This document shows, piece after piece, positions 19,835 through 28,052 of a stretch of DNA of 64,000 bases. The notes below the pieces were generated by a model, which was not told the origin of the DNA, did no database searches, and worked only from the letters and a program-made list of their open reading frames with translations. The stretch covers positions 434,001-498,000 of the forward strand of contig NZ_JAGKJK010000002.1 in assembly GCF_020329435.1 (NCBI RefSeq), given 5' to 3'. Position 1 is the stretch's first letter; the number at the start of each line of letters is the position of its first letter. Origin of the DNA: Bradyrhizobium hereditatis. GTDB taxonomy: Bacteria > Pseudomonadota > Alphaproteobacteria > Rhizobiales > Xanthobacteraceae. A program made the position numbers and the translations under genes.

Positions 19835-20626
19835 ATGTCCGAACCCATCCTGCTGGAAACCAGCGAAGGCATCGCGCTGATTACGCTGAACCGTCCGGGC
19901 AAGCTCAATGCGCTGAACTATGCGCTGATCGACCGCCTGATGGCGGTGCTGGATGCGATCGAAACCGATGCCGCCGTTCGTGCCGTGATCCTCACCGGCG
20001 CCGGCGAACGCGCCTTCTCGGCCGGCGCCGACATCCACGAATTCGCAGGCAGCGTCCGACTCGGCCGCGAGAGGGCCGTGCAGGATTTCGTGAGGCGCGG
20101 ACAGGCCATGACCGCGCGGCTGGAAGCGTTCAGGAAGCCGGTCATCGCGGCCGTGAATGGCCTCGCGTTCGGCGGCGGCTGCGAGATCACCGAGGCCGTC
20201 CATCTCGCCATCGCCAGCGAGCGCGCGCGTTTCGCCAAGCCGGAAATCAATCTGGGCATGCCGCCGACCTTCGGCGGAACGCAGCGGCTGCCGCGACTCG
20301 CCGGCCGCAAGCGCGCGCTCGAACTGCTGTTGACCGGCGATCCCTTCTCGCCAGAGCAGGCGCTCGAGATCGGACTGGTCAACAACATCGTGCCGCACCA
20401 GGCGTTGCTGCCCGCCGCCCGCGAACTGGCGCGCCGCATCATCAGGCATTCGCCGCTCGCGGTCGGCAGCGTCATCACCGCGGTGACGCGCGGGCTGAAC
20501 ATGGCGATCGCCGAAGGGCTGCAAGTCGAGAGCGAGCAGTTCGCGGCGCTGGTGCCGACCGGCGATCTCGGCGAAGGCATCAATGCCTGGATCGAGCGCC
20601 GGCCGCCGGTCTATCGCGGCTCCTAA
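19835..20626 (+). CDS. Enoyl-CoA hydratase/isomerase family protein
   Basis: A 263-residue crotonase-fold enzyme acting on acyl-CoA. Visible motifs are ALITLNRPGKLNALN at the N-terminus, FSAGADIHEF (oxyanion hole, CoA binding), GLAFGGGCEI and KPEINLGMPPTFGGTQRL. The Glu of KPEINLG and the Glu of RALELLLTGD correspond to the two catalytic glutamates of rat enoyl-CoA hydratase, so true hydratase activity is plausible. ATG 19835 follows GCGGAG at a good distance. It is divergently paired with a TetR regulator. The chain length or pathway (fatty acid, phenylacetate or branched-chain) is not evident. Confidence 0.9.
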   Translation: MSEPILLETSEGIALITLNRPGKLNALNYALIDRLMAVLDAIETDAAVRAVILTGAGERAFSAGADIHEFAGSVRLGRERAVQDFVRRGQAMTARLEAFRKPVIAAVNGLAFGGGCEITEAVHLAIASERARFAKPEINLGMPPTFGGTQRLPRLAGRKRALELLLTGDPFSPEQALEIGLVNNIVPHQALLPAARELARRIIRHSPLAVGSVITAVTRGLNMAIAEGLQVESEQFAALVPTGDLGEGINAWIERRPPVYRGS

Positions 20627-20662
20627 CGCGGACCGCAATACGCAGCGGCAGGCTTCTTCCGG

Positions 20663-20839
20663 CTAGGCGGCGTGTTTGGTCGCGATTATGGTCCGCATGT
20701 CGTCAGCCAGTTCGCGATAATGCAGGCCGAGGCGCAGATATAGCTCGCGCTTCGCCGTATCGTTCGTCAGCTTGCTGATCAAATCGCATTCGGCTGCGAG
20801 CGTCTCAAATCGCTCCAATCTGGCTTCAAACTCGGTCAT
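20663..20839 (-). CDS. Small alpha-helical hypothetical protein
   Basis: A 58-residue helical protein of unknown function: MTEFEARLERFETLAAECDL, then a short LTNDTAKRELY segment and a second helix HYRELADDMRTII. No membrane segment. GGGGAG precedes the ATG at 20839. The pattern L-x2-L...AAEC...L(A/T)xDxAKRE is shared with a broken copy at 36880-37040, so this is a dispersed small-protein family. It is convergent with the enoyl-CoA hydratase. Confidence 0.75.
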   Translation of the reverse strand: MTEFEARLERFETLAAECDLISKLTNDTAKRELYLRLGLHYRELADDMRTIIATKHAA

Positions 20840-21005
20840 GACGCGTCTCCCCTGAACGGCCATTGGGGAGACAGCTTACGCCCTGGTTTTACGTCAGAGC
20901 TAACATCGTTATTGGATAAAACTAATTTACAATCTCAGAGATTGCTCTGATGGCTGCGCAATCATTGCCTGCTGTTTCGAAGGCGAAGCTCGCCGCTCGC
21001 GTACG

Positions 21006-21698
21006 TTAGTCGTGATATCCCGGCGACCTTCGCGCCAGGCCGTCGAACGCGTCGAACAGCCGCTCGCGCCAGGCATGGACCGGATCGTCTTCCATCAGCA
21101 GCTTGAAGGGGCTGACCACCCGCGCCCACTGGAATGCGCCGAACACGATGTAGTCCGCGTAGTTCGGCGCCGTGCCGCCGATGAAAGGCTGCGTCCGCAG
21201 CGTCAGCCGCAGTGGATCGAGACTCCTGCGAAAACCTTCGACCGCTTCGTCGCCGCTTGCCATGATCTCTTCCAGCGGCTTGCCGAAACGCGCCTCGCGG
21301 GTCCGCCGGAAATAGGCGGCGTCTTCAGGCTTCAGGTTGAGCGGGATATCGGCAATGATCAGCGGAAACATGCCGCCGATCACCCCGTCGCCCCACCAGT
21401 TCAGCATCCGCGCCATGGCGCGGCCACCTTCGCCGCCGAACAGCGACGGCCGGTCCGGATATCTGTCTTCCAGATAGTTTGCGATCGCCCAGGAATCGAC
21501 GACCGCATGATCGCCGTCGAGCAGCACCGGCACCTTTTCCGAGCCATGCGGCGCGATCGCCTGTTTGTCGGTGAAGCACCACGGAATCGTTTCCGACGGC
21601 AGTCGCTTGTGTGCCAGCGCCATGCGCGTCCGCCAGCAGAACGGGCTGAACGGACGGGATGGATCGGTGCCGACGAGTTCGAAGAGCCTGATGGACAT
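21006..21698 (-). CDS. Glutathione S-transferase family protein
   Basis: A 230-residue GST-fold protein. The N-terminal domain begins RLFELVGTDPSRPFSPFCWRTRMAL, a pattern close to LigE/etherase-type or omega-like GSTs where a Ser/Cys region faces glutathione. EKVPVLLDGDHAVVDSWAIANYLE gives the cis-Pro loop and the gamma-Glu-binding Asp-Ser. The C-terminal domain has APNYADYIVFGAFQWARVV in place of the usual N-cap. It is monocistronic, with a palindromic repeat upstream. It may act in aromatic-compound metabolism, but there is no genomic context to support that here. Confidence 0.87.
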   Translation of the reverse strand: MSIRLFELVGTDPSRPFSPFCWRTRMALAHKRLPSETIPWCFTDKQAIAPHGSEKVPVLLDGDHAVVDSWAIANYLEDRYPDRPSLFGGEGGRAMARMLNWWGDGVIGGMFPLIIADIPLNLKPEDAAYFRRTREARFGKPLEEIMASGDEAVEGFRRSLDPLRLTLRTQPFIGGTAPNYADYIVFGAFQWARVVSPFKLLMEDDPVHAWRERLFDAFDGLARRSPGYHD

Positions 21699-21733
21699 TG
21701 GCGACCTGTTCGAAAAATGATCGCCAGACTAGC

Positions 21734-21788
21734 CGTCATTGCAAGGAGCGCAAGCGACGACTTGTCAGCCGGGCCACGGCGAATGACA
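21734..21788. repeat. Degenerate GTCATTGC...GAATGAC palindrome
   Basis: AGCCGTCATTGCAAGGAGCG to GGCGAATGACAC, a shortened, diverged member of the family at 5621 and 19061. Confidence 0.6.
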
Positions 21789-21871
21789 CAGACGCCCGAA
21801 ACATGAGTGCGATTGCGCAGCCTTGACGCCGCGCAATCGTAGGGGCCATTCCGGACGTTGGCGTGAAGAAA

Positions 21872-23422
21872 CTAGACCGTCGAAATGCCGTCGATCGGGC
21901 TGATATCACCGACGAACCTCAAGAGGTCGGCCATGGTGAATTCGCCAGCAGTTTTTGACGGCAGCGTCGGCTTCCAGTTCTTGCCCTTCAGCCAGAGATA
22001 CGACTGACGGTCGCCGTGCACGAGGCCGACGAACACTTCCGCCACGATCGTGGCCCCGACCGGCCCGAGCTTTTCGCCGCCGCCGCGCTGCTCTGCCTCC
22101 TTGAGGATGTAGTACCAGAGCGGCGTATGCTCGTGCAGACCGTGCTTCTTGGCGACAGCGCCGTCCGTCCCCTTCGCGATCTCGGCCGGGGTAAGCGGAT
22201 TCTTGATCTTCATCGCCTTGGCGACATCCTGTCCCGACGGCAGCCCCAGCATGACGCCACGCTTGAGATTACGGAACGGCAGGCTGCCGCCACCGCCCGG
22301 CAACTCGTGCAACTGCGGGATCAGGAATGGATCGATCTTCCGCGAGGGATTGAGCCGCACATTGGGAGGATTGGTCGCCAGCACCTCGTGGTAGCGACGC
22401 CAGTCGATGATCCAGTTGCTGGAAAGCACCGGAATGGGCAGCGGCGGCTGCACCGGATCGGGCGCGAGGTCGCCGATGATTCCGCCCGAAAGGCCGGTGA
22501 ACCTGAACAGCAGATCGAGCGTGGCAGGAGCGACGCCACCGGGCCCGGGCGTGAACTTACGATTGTGGCTGTAGACCTCGCGCACCATGCTATGACCGAA
22601 CCGGTATGCCGCTGCAGAAAACTCGACCGGCATGTAGGGCGTTTTCTTGAAGCGGTAGAAGCGACGTCCCTGATCGAGGATCTTGGCGACAATTCCCTTC
22701 TCGGTGATGCGCTCGACGAAGTCATGCAGCACCATCCATTGATAATGCCAGGTCACCGTCTGGCGCGCCTGTGCGAATATCTCGCCGGCCGGCACCCCTG
22801 ACGCCGCGAGACGGTCGCAGACCTTGTTGTGGAACTTCAGCATCGCCAGGTGCGTCTGCGCGACCACGAGATTTTCGTCATTGCGATGATCGCCAATCAG
22901 CGCAAAACCTTCGGGGTTGCGAGGCAGGTCGTTGCGCGGCGTGATGGTCACATCGTCAACGCTGATCGTCTTGCCGAGCAGGAGTTTCGGACCGGGCGTC
23001 TTGCCGTCGGCATCGCCGGGATTGCGCGCGTAAAGCTGCCGGCTGCCGTCGGGACCGAGACCATAGACGCTGTCGAGATCGAGCGCCGGCGTCCGGAAGT
23101 TTTCGACTGCCGTCGGGTCGGCTTCCTTGTCGCCGAACGAGGTGAGATCGAGCGTGATGTCATGATCGACGAACTGTCCGAGATAGGTGAATCCCGCGGG
23201 GATCTTGTCATTGTTGCCGGCCGCGCCGCCGGGATCGGCATCCTTCATCGCATCGGCAAGCTCCTGCAGGGGCGCGTCGTCGACGGCGAGCGGCTCCAGA
23301 TTCGGAAACATCCGGCCGAACATCCCGGGATCTTCATGCCCGGAGAGCGAATCCAGAAACTGTCGGGTCGGTTGGCGGCCAGCTTTGCCGTGGCCAGGCT
23401 GAACATTCACTTGAGTCGCCAT
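21872..23422 (-). CDS. Animal-type heme peroxidase
   Basis: A 516-residue member of the peroxidase-cyclooxygenase (animal haem peroxidase) superfamily. Comparing with myeloperoxidase, GQFVDHDIT (82-90) gives the distal Gln83 and His87 plus the heme-linking Asp86. Arg180 in GDHRNDEN is the catalytic Arg, and His277 in YRFGHSMVREVY is the proximal heme ligand. The calcium-loop region and the usual LHNKVCDRL-like helix (KFHNKVCDRL) are present. There is no signal peptide, so it is cytosolic or leaves by a non-Sec route. ATG 23422 follows AGGAAGTG. Likely activities are halide or organic substrate oxidation with peroxide. It is monocistronic. Confidence 0.9.
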   Translation of the reverse strand: MATQVNVQPGHGKAGRQPTRQFLDSLSGHEDPGMFGRMFPNLEPLAVDDAPLQELADAMKDADPGGAAGNNDKIPAGFTYLGQFVDHDITLDLTSFGDKEADPTAVENFRTPALDLDSVYGLGPDGSRQLYARNPGDADGKTPGPKLLLGKTISVDDVTITPRNDLPRNPEGFALIGDHRNDENLVVAQTHLAMLKFHNKVCDRLAASGVPAGEIFAQARQTVTWHYQWMVLHDFVERITEKGIVAKILDQGRRFYRFKKTPYMPVEFSAAAYRFGHSMVREVYSHNRKFTPGPGGVAPATLDLLFRFTGLSGGIIGDLAPDPVQPPLPIPVLSSNWIIDWRRYHEVLATNPPNVRLNPSRKIDPFLIPQLHELPGGGGSLPFRNLKRGVMLGLPSGQDVAKAMKIKNPLTPAEIAKGTDGAVAKKHGLHEHTPLWYYILKEAEQRGGGEKLGPVGATIVAEVFVGLVHGDRQSYLWLKGKNWKPTLPSKTAGEFTMADLLRFVGDISPIDGISTV

Positions 23423-23620
23423 CACTTCCTCCAATCGCAAAATGTTGGGAGAAGAGGGGTACCGGTGTGTCGCGTGTTCAGTTCAGTAAAGGTTCAGGTA
23501 AATCAGCTCGATACCCCTCGAGAGGGTTCAGTCAGCAAAACCCACCTCCAGATTGTGTCCAATTGGAGCGCCGTGCCAGCGGTTTATTTTTCGATTTGTG
23601 TGAGCAGTTTCACTGACACA

Positions 23621-23746
23621 GCATGATCCGGAAAAGTGGGTGCCGGTTTTCCCTCGCGACAAACGCGGAACGCGTTTGCGCGGAGATCATGCTCAAATCA
23701 AAGAGATAGAGCGTGATGACCATTCGAAGAAAGTCATCACGCTCTA
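23621..23746. repeat. Composite dispersed repeat with two hairpins
   Basis: The first part runs from GCATGATCCGGAAAAGTGGG to GATCATGC, with inner AACGCG repeats. The second is a perfect 14-bp inverted repeat TAGAGCGTGATGAC (23707-23720) / GTCATCACGCTCTA (23733-23746). From memory this composite is common in Bradyrhizobium-type genomes. It overlaps the stop codon of the next minus-strand gene. Confidence 0.8.
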
Positions 23747-24120
23747 GGAGCGATGTCGAACTCTTTGCGCAGCTCTGCGTCGGTGTAGAAGCACACGCCG
23801 CCATCGAGATCGCGCACCAGCCACTCCTGCAAATACACGATCTGTGTCCCGCTTTGCCTTTCATGTCGGAGCTCGAGGTGCCCATCCTCGCTTCGCTGCA
23901 GCGAGCAACTGGATTGTACCCAGCTTGGCCATTCATGCAGCGGCTGTCCGGTGAACTGCCAGGCGATCAACGCCACATTAGCTGGGCGTGGCTTCAACTT
24001 CAGTGTGTCCACAATCGTCTCCGACGGAATGATTCCTGCAGTCTGACAACGCCCTCGCCCGGCAAAAGTTGGGCGTGATGCGGCGATTCTCGCCGCGATT
24101 CGCCGATATTGCCTATGCAT
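23737..24120 (-). CDS. Hypothetical protein, start uncertain
   Basis: An unrecognised product of up to 127 residues. The last 95 residues look genuinely coding: PSETIVDTLKLKPRPANVAL, then WQFTGQPLHEWPSWVQ and IVYLQEWLVRDLDGGVCFY, a soluble alpha/beta pattern rich in Trp. The first 30 residues from ATG 24120 are Arg-rich and less convincing, and no good ribosome site precedes them, so translation may begin nearer 24030 from a non-ATG codon. The final residues and the stop lie inside the dispersed hairpin repeat at 23707-23746. Confidence 0.5.
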   Translation of the reverse strand: MHRQYRRIAARIAASRPTFAGRGRCQTAGIIPSETIVDTLKLKPRPANVALIAWQFTGQPLHEWPSWVQSSCSLQRSEDGHLELRHERQSGTQIVYLQEWLVRDLDGGVCFYTDAELRKEFDIAPRA

Positions 24121-24215
24121 TTTTGGGATGGATATCCGGGAATGCGCGTGAATCCCCAGCCTATCGCGCCGGAAAAGCGGACCAGGCAAGCCAGGTCCGC
24201 GTCTCCATGGGTGCC

Positions 24216-24923
24216 CTACCGCACCACCGCCGCGGTCTGGCCGAACAGGATCCTGCGCTCCTCCTCGGTGCGGTTGACCGGCTGGCCGAAGTTCGGATTG
24301 ACCTCTTTCGCCTTGGCATAGGCGCGCTCGGTGGCGGGGCGAGCGCGGATGGTCTCCAGCCATCGCTTCAGATGCGGAAAATCCTCGATGTTCTGACTCT
24401 GGTTCTTCCACGGTACGACCCAGGGATAGCTCGCCATGTCGGCGATCGAATAATCACCGGCGATGAATTCGCGGTCGGAGAGACGCTTGTTGAGCACGCC
24501 ATAGAGGCGGTTGGTCTCGTTCACATAGCGGTCGATCGCGTATTTGATCTTTTCCTGCGCATAGACATTGAAGTGGTGGTTCTGCCCGGCCATCGGCCCG
24601 AGATTGCCCATCTGCCAGAACGTCCACTGGATCGCGTCATAGCGGCCGTAGAGATCGGAAGGCAGAAACTTGCCTGTCTTCTCGGCGAGATACAAAAGCA
24701 TCGCGCCGGATTCGAAGATCGAGATCGGCTTTCCACCGCCCTTCGGTTCGTGATCGACCATCGCGGGAATGCGGTTGTTCGGCGCAATCGCCAGGAACTC
24801 CGGCTTGAACTGCTCGCCCTTGCCGATGTTCACCGGGAAGATCTTGTACGGCAGCCCGGTCTCTTCGAGGAACATCGTGATCTTGTGGCCGTTCGGCGTG
24901 GTCCAGTAGTGAAGGTCGATCAT
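24216..24923 (-). CDS. Nu-class glutathione transferase (YfcG/YghU-like disulfide reductase)
   Basis: A 235-residue protein closely resembling E. coli YfcG. It shares TTPNGHKITMFLEETGLPY, where the Thr/Asn pair near the N-terminus positions glutathione, then APNNRIPAMVDH, FESGAMLLYLAEKTG and GNLGPMAGQNHHFNVYA. In the family these proteins bind two glutathione molecules and show disulfide-bond oxidoreductase activity rather than classical transferase activity. The C-terminal domain carries DYSIADMASYPWV. ATG 24923 follows GCAGGAATC. It is monocistronic, cytosolic and likely part of thiol redox balance. Confidence 0.9.
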   Translation of the reverse strand: MIDLHYWTTPNGHKITMFLEETGLPYKIFPVNIGKGEQFKPEFLAIAPNNRIPAMVDHEPKGGGKPISIFESGAMLLYLAEKTGKFLPSDLYGRYDAIQWTFWQMGNLGPMAGQNHHFNVYAQEKIKYAIDRYVNETNRLYGVLNKRLSDREFIAGDYSIADMASYPWVVPWKNQSQNIEDFPHLKRWLETIRARPATERAYAKAKEVNPNFGQPVNRTEEERRILFGQTAAVVR

Positions 24924-25057
24924 GGGGCGATTCCTGCTGGTTGAAATCCGTGCATCACCAGAAAGATGCGATTGCATGAATTTGGTCGGAGGGATGCCCT
25001 AAGTCAATGCGGGCTGACGGCGTAGCGCGGAAATGTGATGACGACAGGAACTGAAGC

Positions 25058-25306
25058 TCAGCGGACCGGAGCGCCGATGCGACCGTGCTCGCGCAGCAAT
25101 TTTTCGCCGGCTTCAGTGACAGTCACGATCAATCCGGTTCCTTCAATCGTTTCGCGCACGACATAGCCGCGGTCGGACGCGTCTTCCCAGATCGTCAGGC
25201 GCGGACAGGAAGTGCGCCAGGTCGCTACCACTTCGGCATAAAACCGCGGCTCACGGGCGATCCATTCGACAAAGTCGAGCACCAGTGGATCCGCTGCATC
25301 CGCCAT
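25058..25306 (-). CDS. Small hypothetical protein in operon with TauE/SafE exporter
   Basis: An 82-residue soluble protein of unknown function. The sequence has the order helix (LVLDFVEWIAREP), helix (YAEVVATWRTS), then strands around LTIWEDASDRGYV and GLIVTVTEAGEKLLREHG, a layout reminiscent of a winged helix, but no family is recognised. It starts 13 bases after the end of the exporter gene with GGAGAGG upstream of ATG 25306, so the two are co-transcribed. A regulatory or accessory role for the exporter is only a guess. Confidence 0.7.
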   Translation of the reverse strand: MADAADPLVLDFVEWIAREPRFYAEVVATWRTSCPRLTIWEDASDRGYVVRETIEGTGLIVTVTEAGEKLLREHGRIGAPVR

Positions 25307-25319
25307 CGCGCCTCTCCTT

Positions 25320-26081
25320 TCAGAAGGAAGCAACCGAGCCGCGAACCACCAGCAGCCAGCTTCCATAAAGGATGTAGTAGCCCGCGACCGTCGTGATCAG
25401 GCGGTTCGCCCAGGTACGAAACTGCGCATCGCTCATCGCTTCCAGAATCCGCCGCGCCAGCGTGGTGCCGAGCATCGACGCGATGACGGCGACTGCCGCC
25501 AGCACCGGGTCGAGCGTCGCCGCCTGATCGATGATGCCGCCGAAATAGACCAGCTTGGTGAGATGGCTGGCGACCTGGCAGGTCGCCTTGGTGGCAACCA
25601 CCTCGCGGCGGCCGAAATTGCCGCCGAGAAAGAAGGTGTCCATCAAGGGACCGGAGACGCCGGTCATCAGCATCAGCCCCATGCAGATGAAGCCGTAGAA
25701 TGAGCCCTGCCAGATGCTGTCCGGATTCGGCTTGAGATTCTTCGGCATCAGCCGCGCCATGAACGGCGTTACGCCAAGCAACAGCAATGCAATCGGCTTG
25801 TCCGGCACGTAGCGGGTCAGCGACCATAGACCGAGCGCCAGCGCGCAGCCGATCAGATAGACGAAGACCGGCCGCCAGCGGATATGCGCCCGCCACAGAA
25901 AGGCGCGCCAGCCGTTCGAGGCCATCTGCGTGATCGCGTGCAGCACCATCGCGGTCGGCAGCGGCATCAGCATCAAGAGCACGCCGATCAGGATCATGCC
26001 GCCGGCCATGCCGAACAGGCCCGACAGGAAAGCCGTCGCGATCATGAGGGCACCTAGCGCTGCGATCATCAACGGCGTCAC
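25320..26081 (-). CDS. TauE/SafE-family sulfite exporter-like permease
   Basis: A 253-residue inner-membrane protein with about eight helices in two repeats. The first repeat has ATAFLSGLFGMAGGMILIGV and the second FICMGLMLMTGVSGPLMDTFF; the paired Gly-rich Gly-x-Gly-Gly motifs are characteristic of TSUP (TauE/SafE) transporters, which move organosulfonates, sulfite or sulfoacetate. The start is a GTG at 26081 with GCAGGAG upstream; an ATG four codons in is the alternative. The second gene of its operon is a small unknown protein. The substrate is undetermined. Confidence 0.88.
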   Translation of the reverse strand: MTPLMIAALGALMIATAFLSGLFGMAGGMILIGVLLMLMPLPTAMVLHAITQMASNGWRAFLWRAHIRWRPVFVYLIGCALALGLWSLTRYVPDKPIALLLLGVTPFMARLMPKNLKPNPDSIWQGSFYGFICMGLMLMTGVSGPLMDTFFLGGNFGRREVVATKATCQVASHLTKLVYFGGIIDQAATLDPVLAAVAVIASMLGTTLARRILEAMSDAQFRTWANRLITTVAGYYILYGSWLLVVRGSVASF

Positions 26082-26129
26082 GAAACGTCTCCTGCGTAAG
26101 CGCTCAGTTGAAAGAGGGCGCGCCCTACT

Positions 26130-26263
26130 CCCTCTCCCCGTCCTTTACGGGGAGAGGGTCGGGGTGAGGGGCTGCTTCCGCGAATTCGCTGGTAGTCGGA
26201 CTCGCGGAAGCTCCCCTCACCCGGCGCCGCACCGACCTCTCCCCGCGAAGAGCGGGGCGAGAT
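26130..26263. repeat. CCCTCTCCCC composite palindromic repeat
   Basis: CCCTCTCCCCGTCCTTTACG / GGGGAGAGGG, GGGGTGAGGGGCTGCTTCCG and its complement AAGCTCCCCTCACCC, then GACCTCTCCCCGC hairpin. Nearly the same arrangement as 14571-14706. Confidence 0.85.
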
Positions 26264-26317
26264 TGAAAAGCGGCCGCACCGATTCAACCAACGGGTATCA
26301 CGCTAATGTTGTGCCTC

Positions 26318-26465
26318 GCTTGGATGCCGTGTGCAAACTGAGTTATCTTGTCGTGGCACAAGTTTTCCTGATGGTAAGGTGATCCTTGGCGGCGACTCCT
26401 TGACGCATGAAGGATGTGCGGTGACGACGGCGGCGCCCAATTGCCTCAAGCGATTCAAATATTAG
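26318..26465 (+). pseudogene. Probable decayed 5' end of a LysR-type regulator gene
   Basis: Bases 26318-26381 align with the promoter and start region of the intact LysR gene (27087-27149), sharing GAG(T/C)TATCTTG and GTTTTCCTGA(T/G)GGT. Further on, CAATTGCCTCAAGCGATTCA (26437-26456) resembles CAATGGCATCAAGGCGTTCG in the intact gene, which encodes the start of its DNA-binding domain, and the frame stops soon after at TAG. The rest of 26264-26586 shows nothing else recognisable. Confidence 0.4.
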
Positions 26466-26586
26466 GTGAGCAGAATGGAATCGCCGACAGTGAGATCCGC
26501 ACTCGAAGCTCACGCTCGTCGCGGGTTGTTCGCGTCGACCTTCTGAAGCCGATGCCCGCAATACAAACCTAGGCGCGAGGAAAACC

Positions 26587-27027
26587 ATGACCATTGGAGA
26601 AAATAAGAACGAAGCCGCAATCCGAAAGTTGATAGAGGAGTTTGCAAAAGCGTTAGGCGCCAAAGACGTCGACGGATGCATGTCGGTGTTTGCCCCGGAA
26701 ATCGTTTCGTTCGATATCCTTCCTCCGCTGCAAGCGGTGGGCGCCGACGCATTTGTTAGACACTGGCACGAGTTTTTCGAGTCCTATCAAGGACCACTCC
26801 ACGTCGAGTTTCCCAATGTGAGCGTTAGTGCAGACGACAACGTGGCATTCAGCTATTGCCTGCACCGGATCGCTGGGACGTTGAAGAATGGTCATAAGAC
26901 CGATTTTTGGCTGCGCTGGACCGCTGGTTGGCACAAAACCAATGGTCGATGGCTGATCGTCCACGAACAGGTTTCAGTTCCTGCCGACCTGGCAAGCGGC
27001 CGGGCCCTTTTGGATCTGAAGCCGTAA
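26587..27027 (+). CDS. NTF2-like/SnoaL-type protein (SgcJ/EcaC family)
   Basis: A 146-residue single-domain protein with the cone-shaped NTF2 fold: helices EAAIRKLIEEFAKALGAKD and ADAFVRHWHEFFES are followed by a beta sheet of alternating strands VEFPNVSVSAD, VAFSYCLHRIAG and DFWLRWTAGWHK. The C-terminal strand WLIVHEQVSVP is typical of the DUF4440/SgcJ group. Such proteins are small-molecule isomerases, hydrolases or binders; no catalytic residues stand out. GAGGAAAACC precedes the ATG. It sits between a LysR remnant and an intact LysR gene. Confidence 0.85.
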   Translation: MTIGENKNEAAIRKLIEEFAKALGAKDVDGCMSVFAPEIVSFDILPPLQAVGADAFVRHWHEFFESYQGPLHVEFPNVSVSADDNVAFSYCLHRIAGTLKNGHKTDFWLRWTAGWHKTNGRWLIVHEQVSVPADLASGRALLDLKP

Positions 27028-27146
27028 CGCTCGATCACGCAGCGCGATGACGGGCGCGCCACCAGTGAACGGTCGTGGCGAGGCTTGCTTGTGAATGCCC
27101 CGCAAATCGAGCTATCTTGCATGACATCAGTTTTCCTGAGGGTCAC

Positions 27147-28052
27147 GTGCGGCGGCTGCTCTTTCTCAATGGCATCAAGGCGTTCGAAGCGGCGGCGCGG
27201 ACCGGCAGCTTCGCCGCCGCCGGGTCGGAGCTCAACGTCTCCGCCGCCGCGGTCAGCCGGATGGTCCACCTTCTGGAGGAGCGGCTCGGGGTGGCGCTGT
27301 TCGAGCGCAAGGCCAACCGCCTCGTCACCACGTCTGCGGGGCGCGCCTATCAGAGCGGGCTGACCCCGATCTTCGACGCGCTGGCGAGCCTGACCGCGCA
27401 GGTCACCGCGCCCGCCAGCGTGCGCGTGCTGACCATCGGCGTAGGTCCCACCTTTGCGATGAAATGGCTGATCCCGCGGCTGGCCGATTTTCGCAAGGAA
27501 GAACCGGACATCGACGTCCGCATCACCACCGGCGGCGCGGCGGTGCCGTTCGGCGAGGACTGGAGCTGCGGCATCAAGCTCGGCGGCGGTGAATGGCCCG
27601 GCCTGATCGCCGAGCCGCTGTTCGCCGCTGATCTGCTTCCTGTCTGCGCGCCGCGCCTCGCCAACCAGCTCAAGCGACCGTCCGACCTGAAAGGACCGAC
27701 CTTGCTCCGGGTGGCGCATTCGCCCGATGACTGGCCGTTATGGCTCGAGGCCGCCGGCGCGGCCCGCATCACCGCCCGCGGGCCGGAATTCGAATTTTAC
27801 GGCCAGGCACTGCAGGCTGCGATCGACGGCCTCGGCATCGCCATGGGCATCCGCCCCTATATCGACGACGATGTCGCCGCCGGCCGATTGATCGCCCCCT
27901 TCGCGTTAAGCGTTCCGAAGGGCATGCGCTGGTACTTGGTGTATCGCGGCTTCAGCACCGCCCAGCGCGACTTCACCGCCTTCCGGCGCTGGATCATCCG
28001 CGCTGCGGCGGAGCCTGCCCTCCGTCGCAAGAGTCAACGCCATGCCGGATGA
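27147..28052 (+). CDS. LysR-type transcriptional regulator (GcvA-like)
   Basis: A 301-residue LTTR. The N-terminal winged helix-turn-helix (about 1-60) reads NGIKAFEAAARTGSFAAAGS, then LNVSAAAVSRMVHLLEERLG, then LFERKANRLVTTSAG. The effector domain starts near 88 with RVLTIGVGPTFAMKWLIPRL, a signature of the GcvA/AmpR branch. The GTG at 27147 follows GAGGGTCAC and gives the normal LTTR length; the frame is also open from 27075. The last 11 bases overlap the flavin monooxygenase gene, so the two are one transcription unit. That oxidoreductase is a likely partner or target. Confidence 0.9.
   Translation: MRRLLFLNGIKAFEAAARTGSFAAAGSELNVSAAAVSRMVHLLEERLGVALFERKANRLVTTSAGRAYQSGLTPIFDALASLTAQVTAPASVRVLTIGVGPTFAMKWLIPRLADFRKEEPDIDVRITTGGAAVPFGEDWSCGIKLGGGEWPGLIAEPLFAADLLPVCAPRLANQLKRPSDLKGPTLLRVAHSPDDWPLWLEAAGAARITARGPEFEFYGQALQAAIDGLGIAMGIRPYIDDDVAAGRLIAPFALSVPKGMRWYLVYRGFSTAQRDFTAFRRWIIRAAAEPALRRKSQRHAG

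Noticed and set aside
20864..21005. Possible gene or terminator between the small protein and the GST
   Set aside because: No hairpin with a T-run and no coding frame was found.
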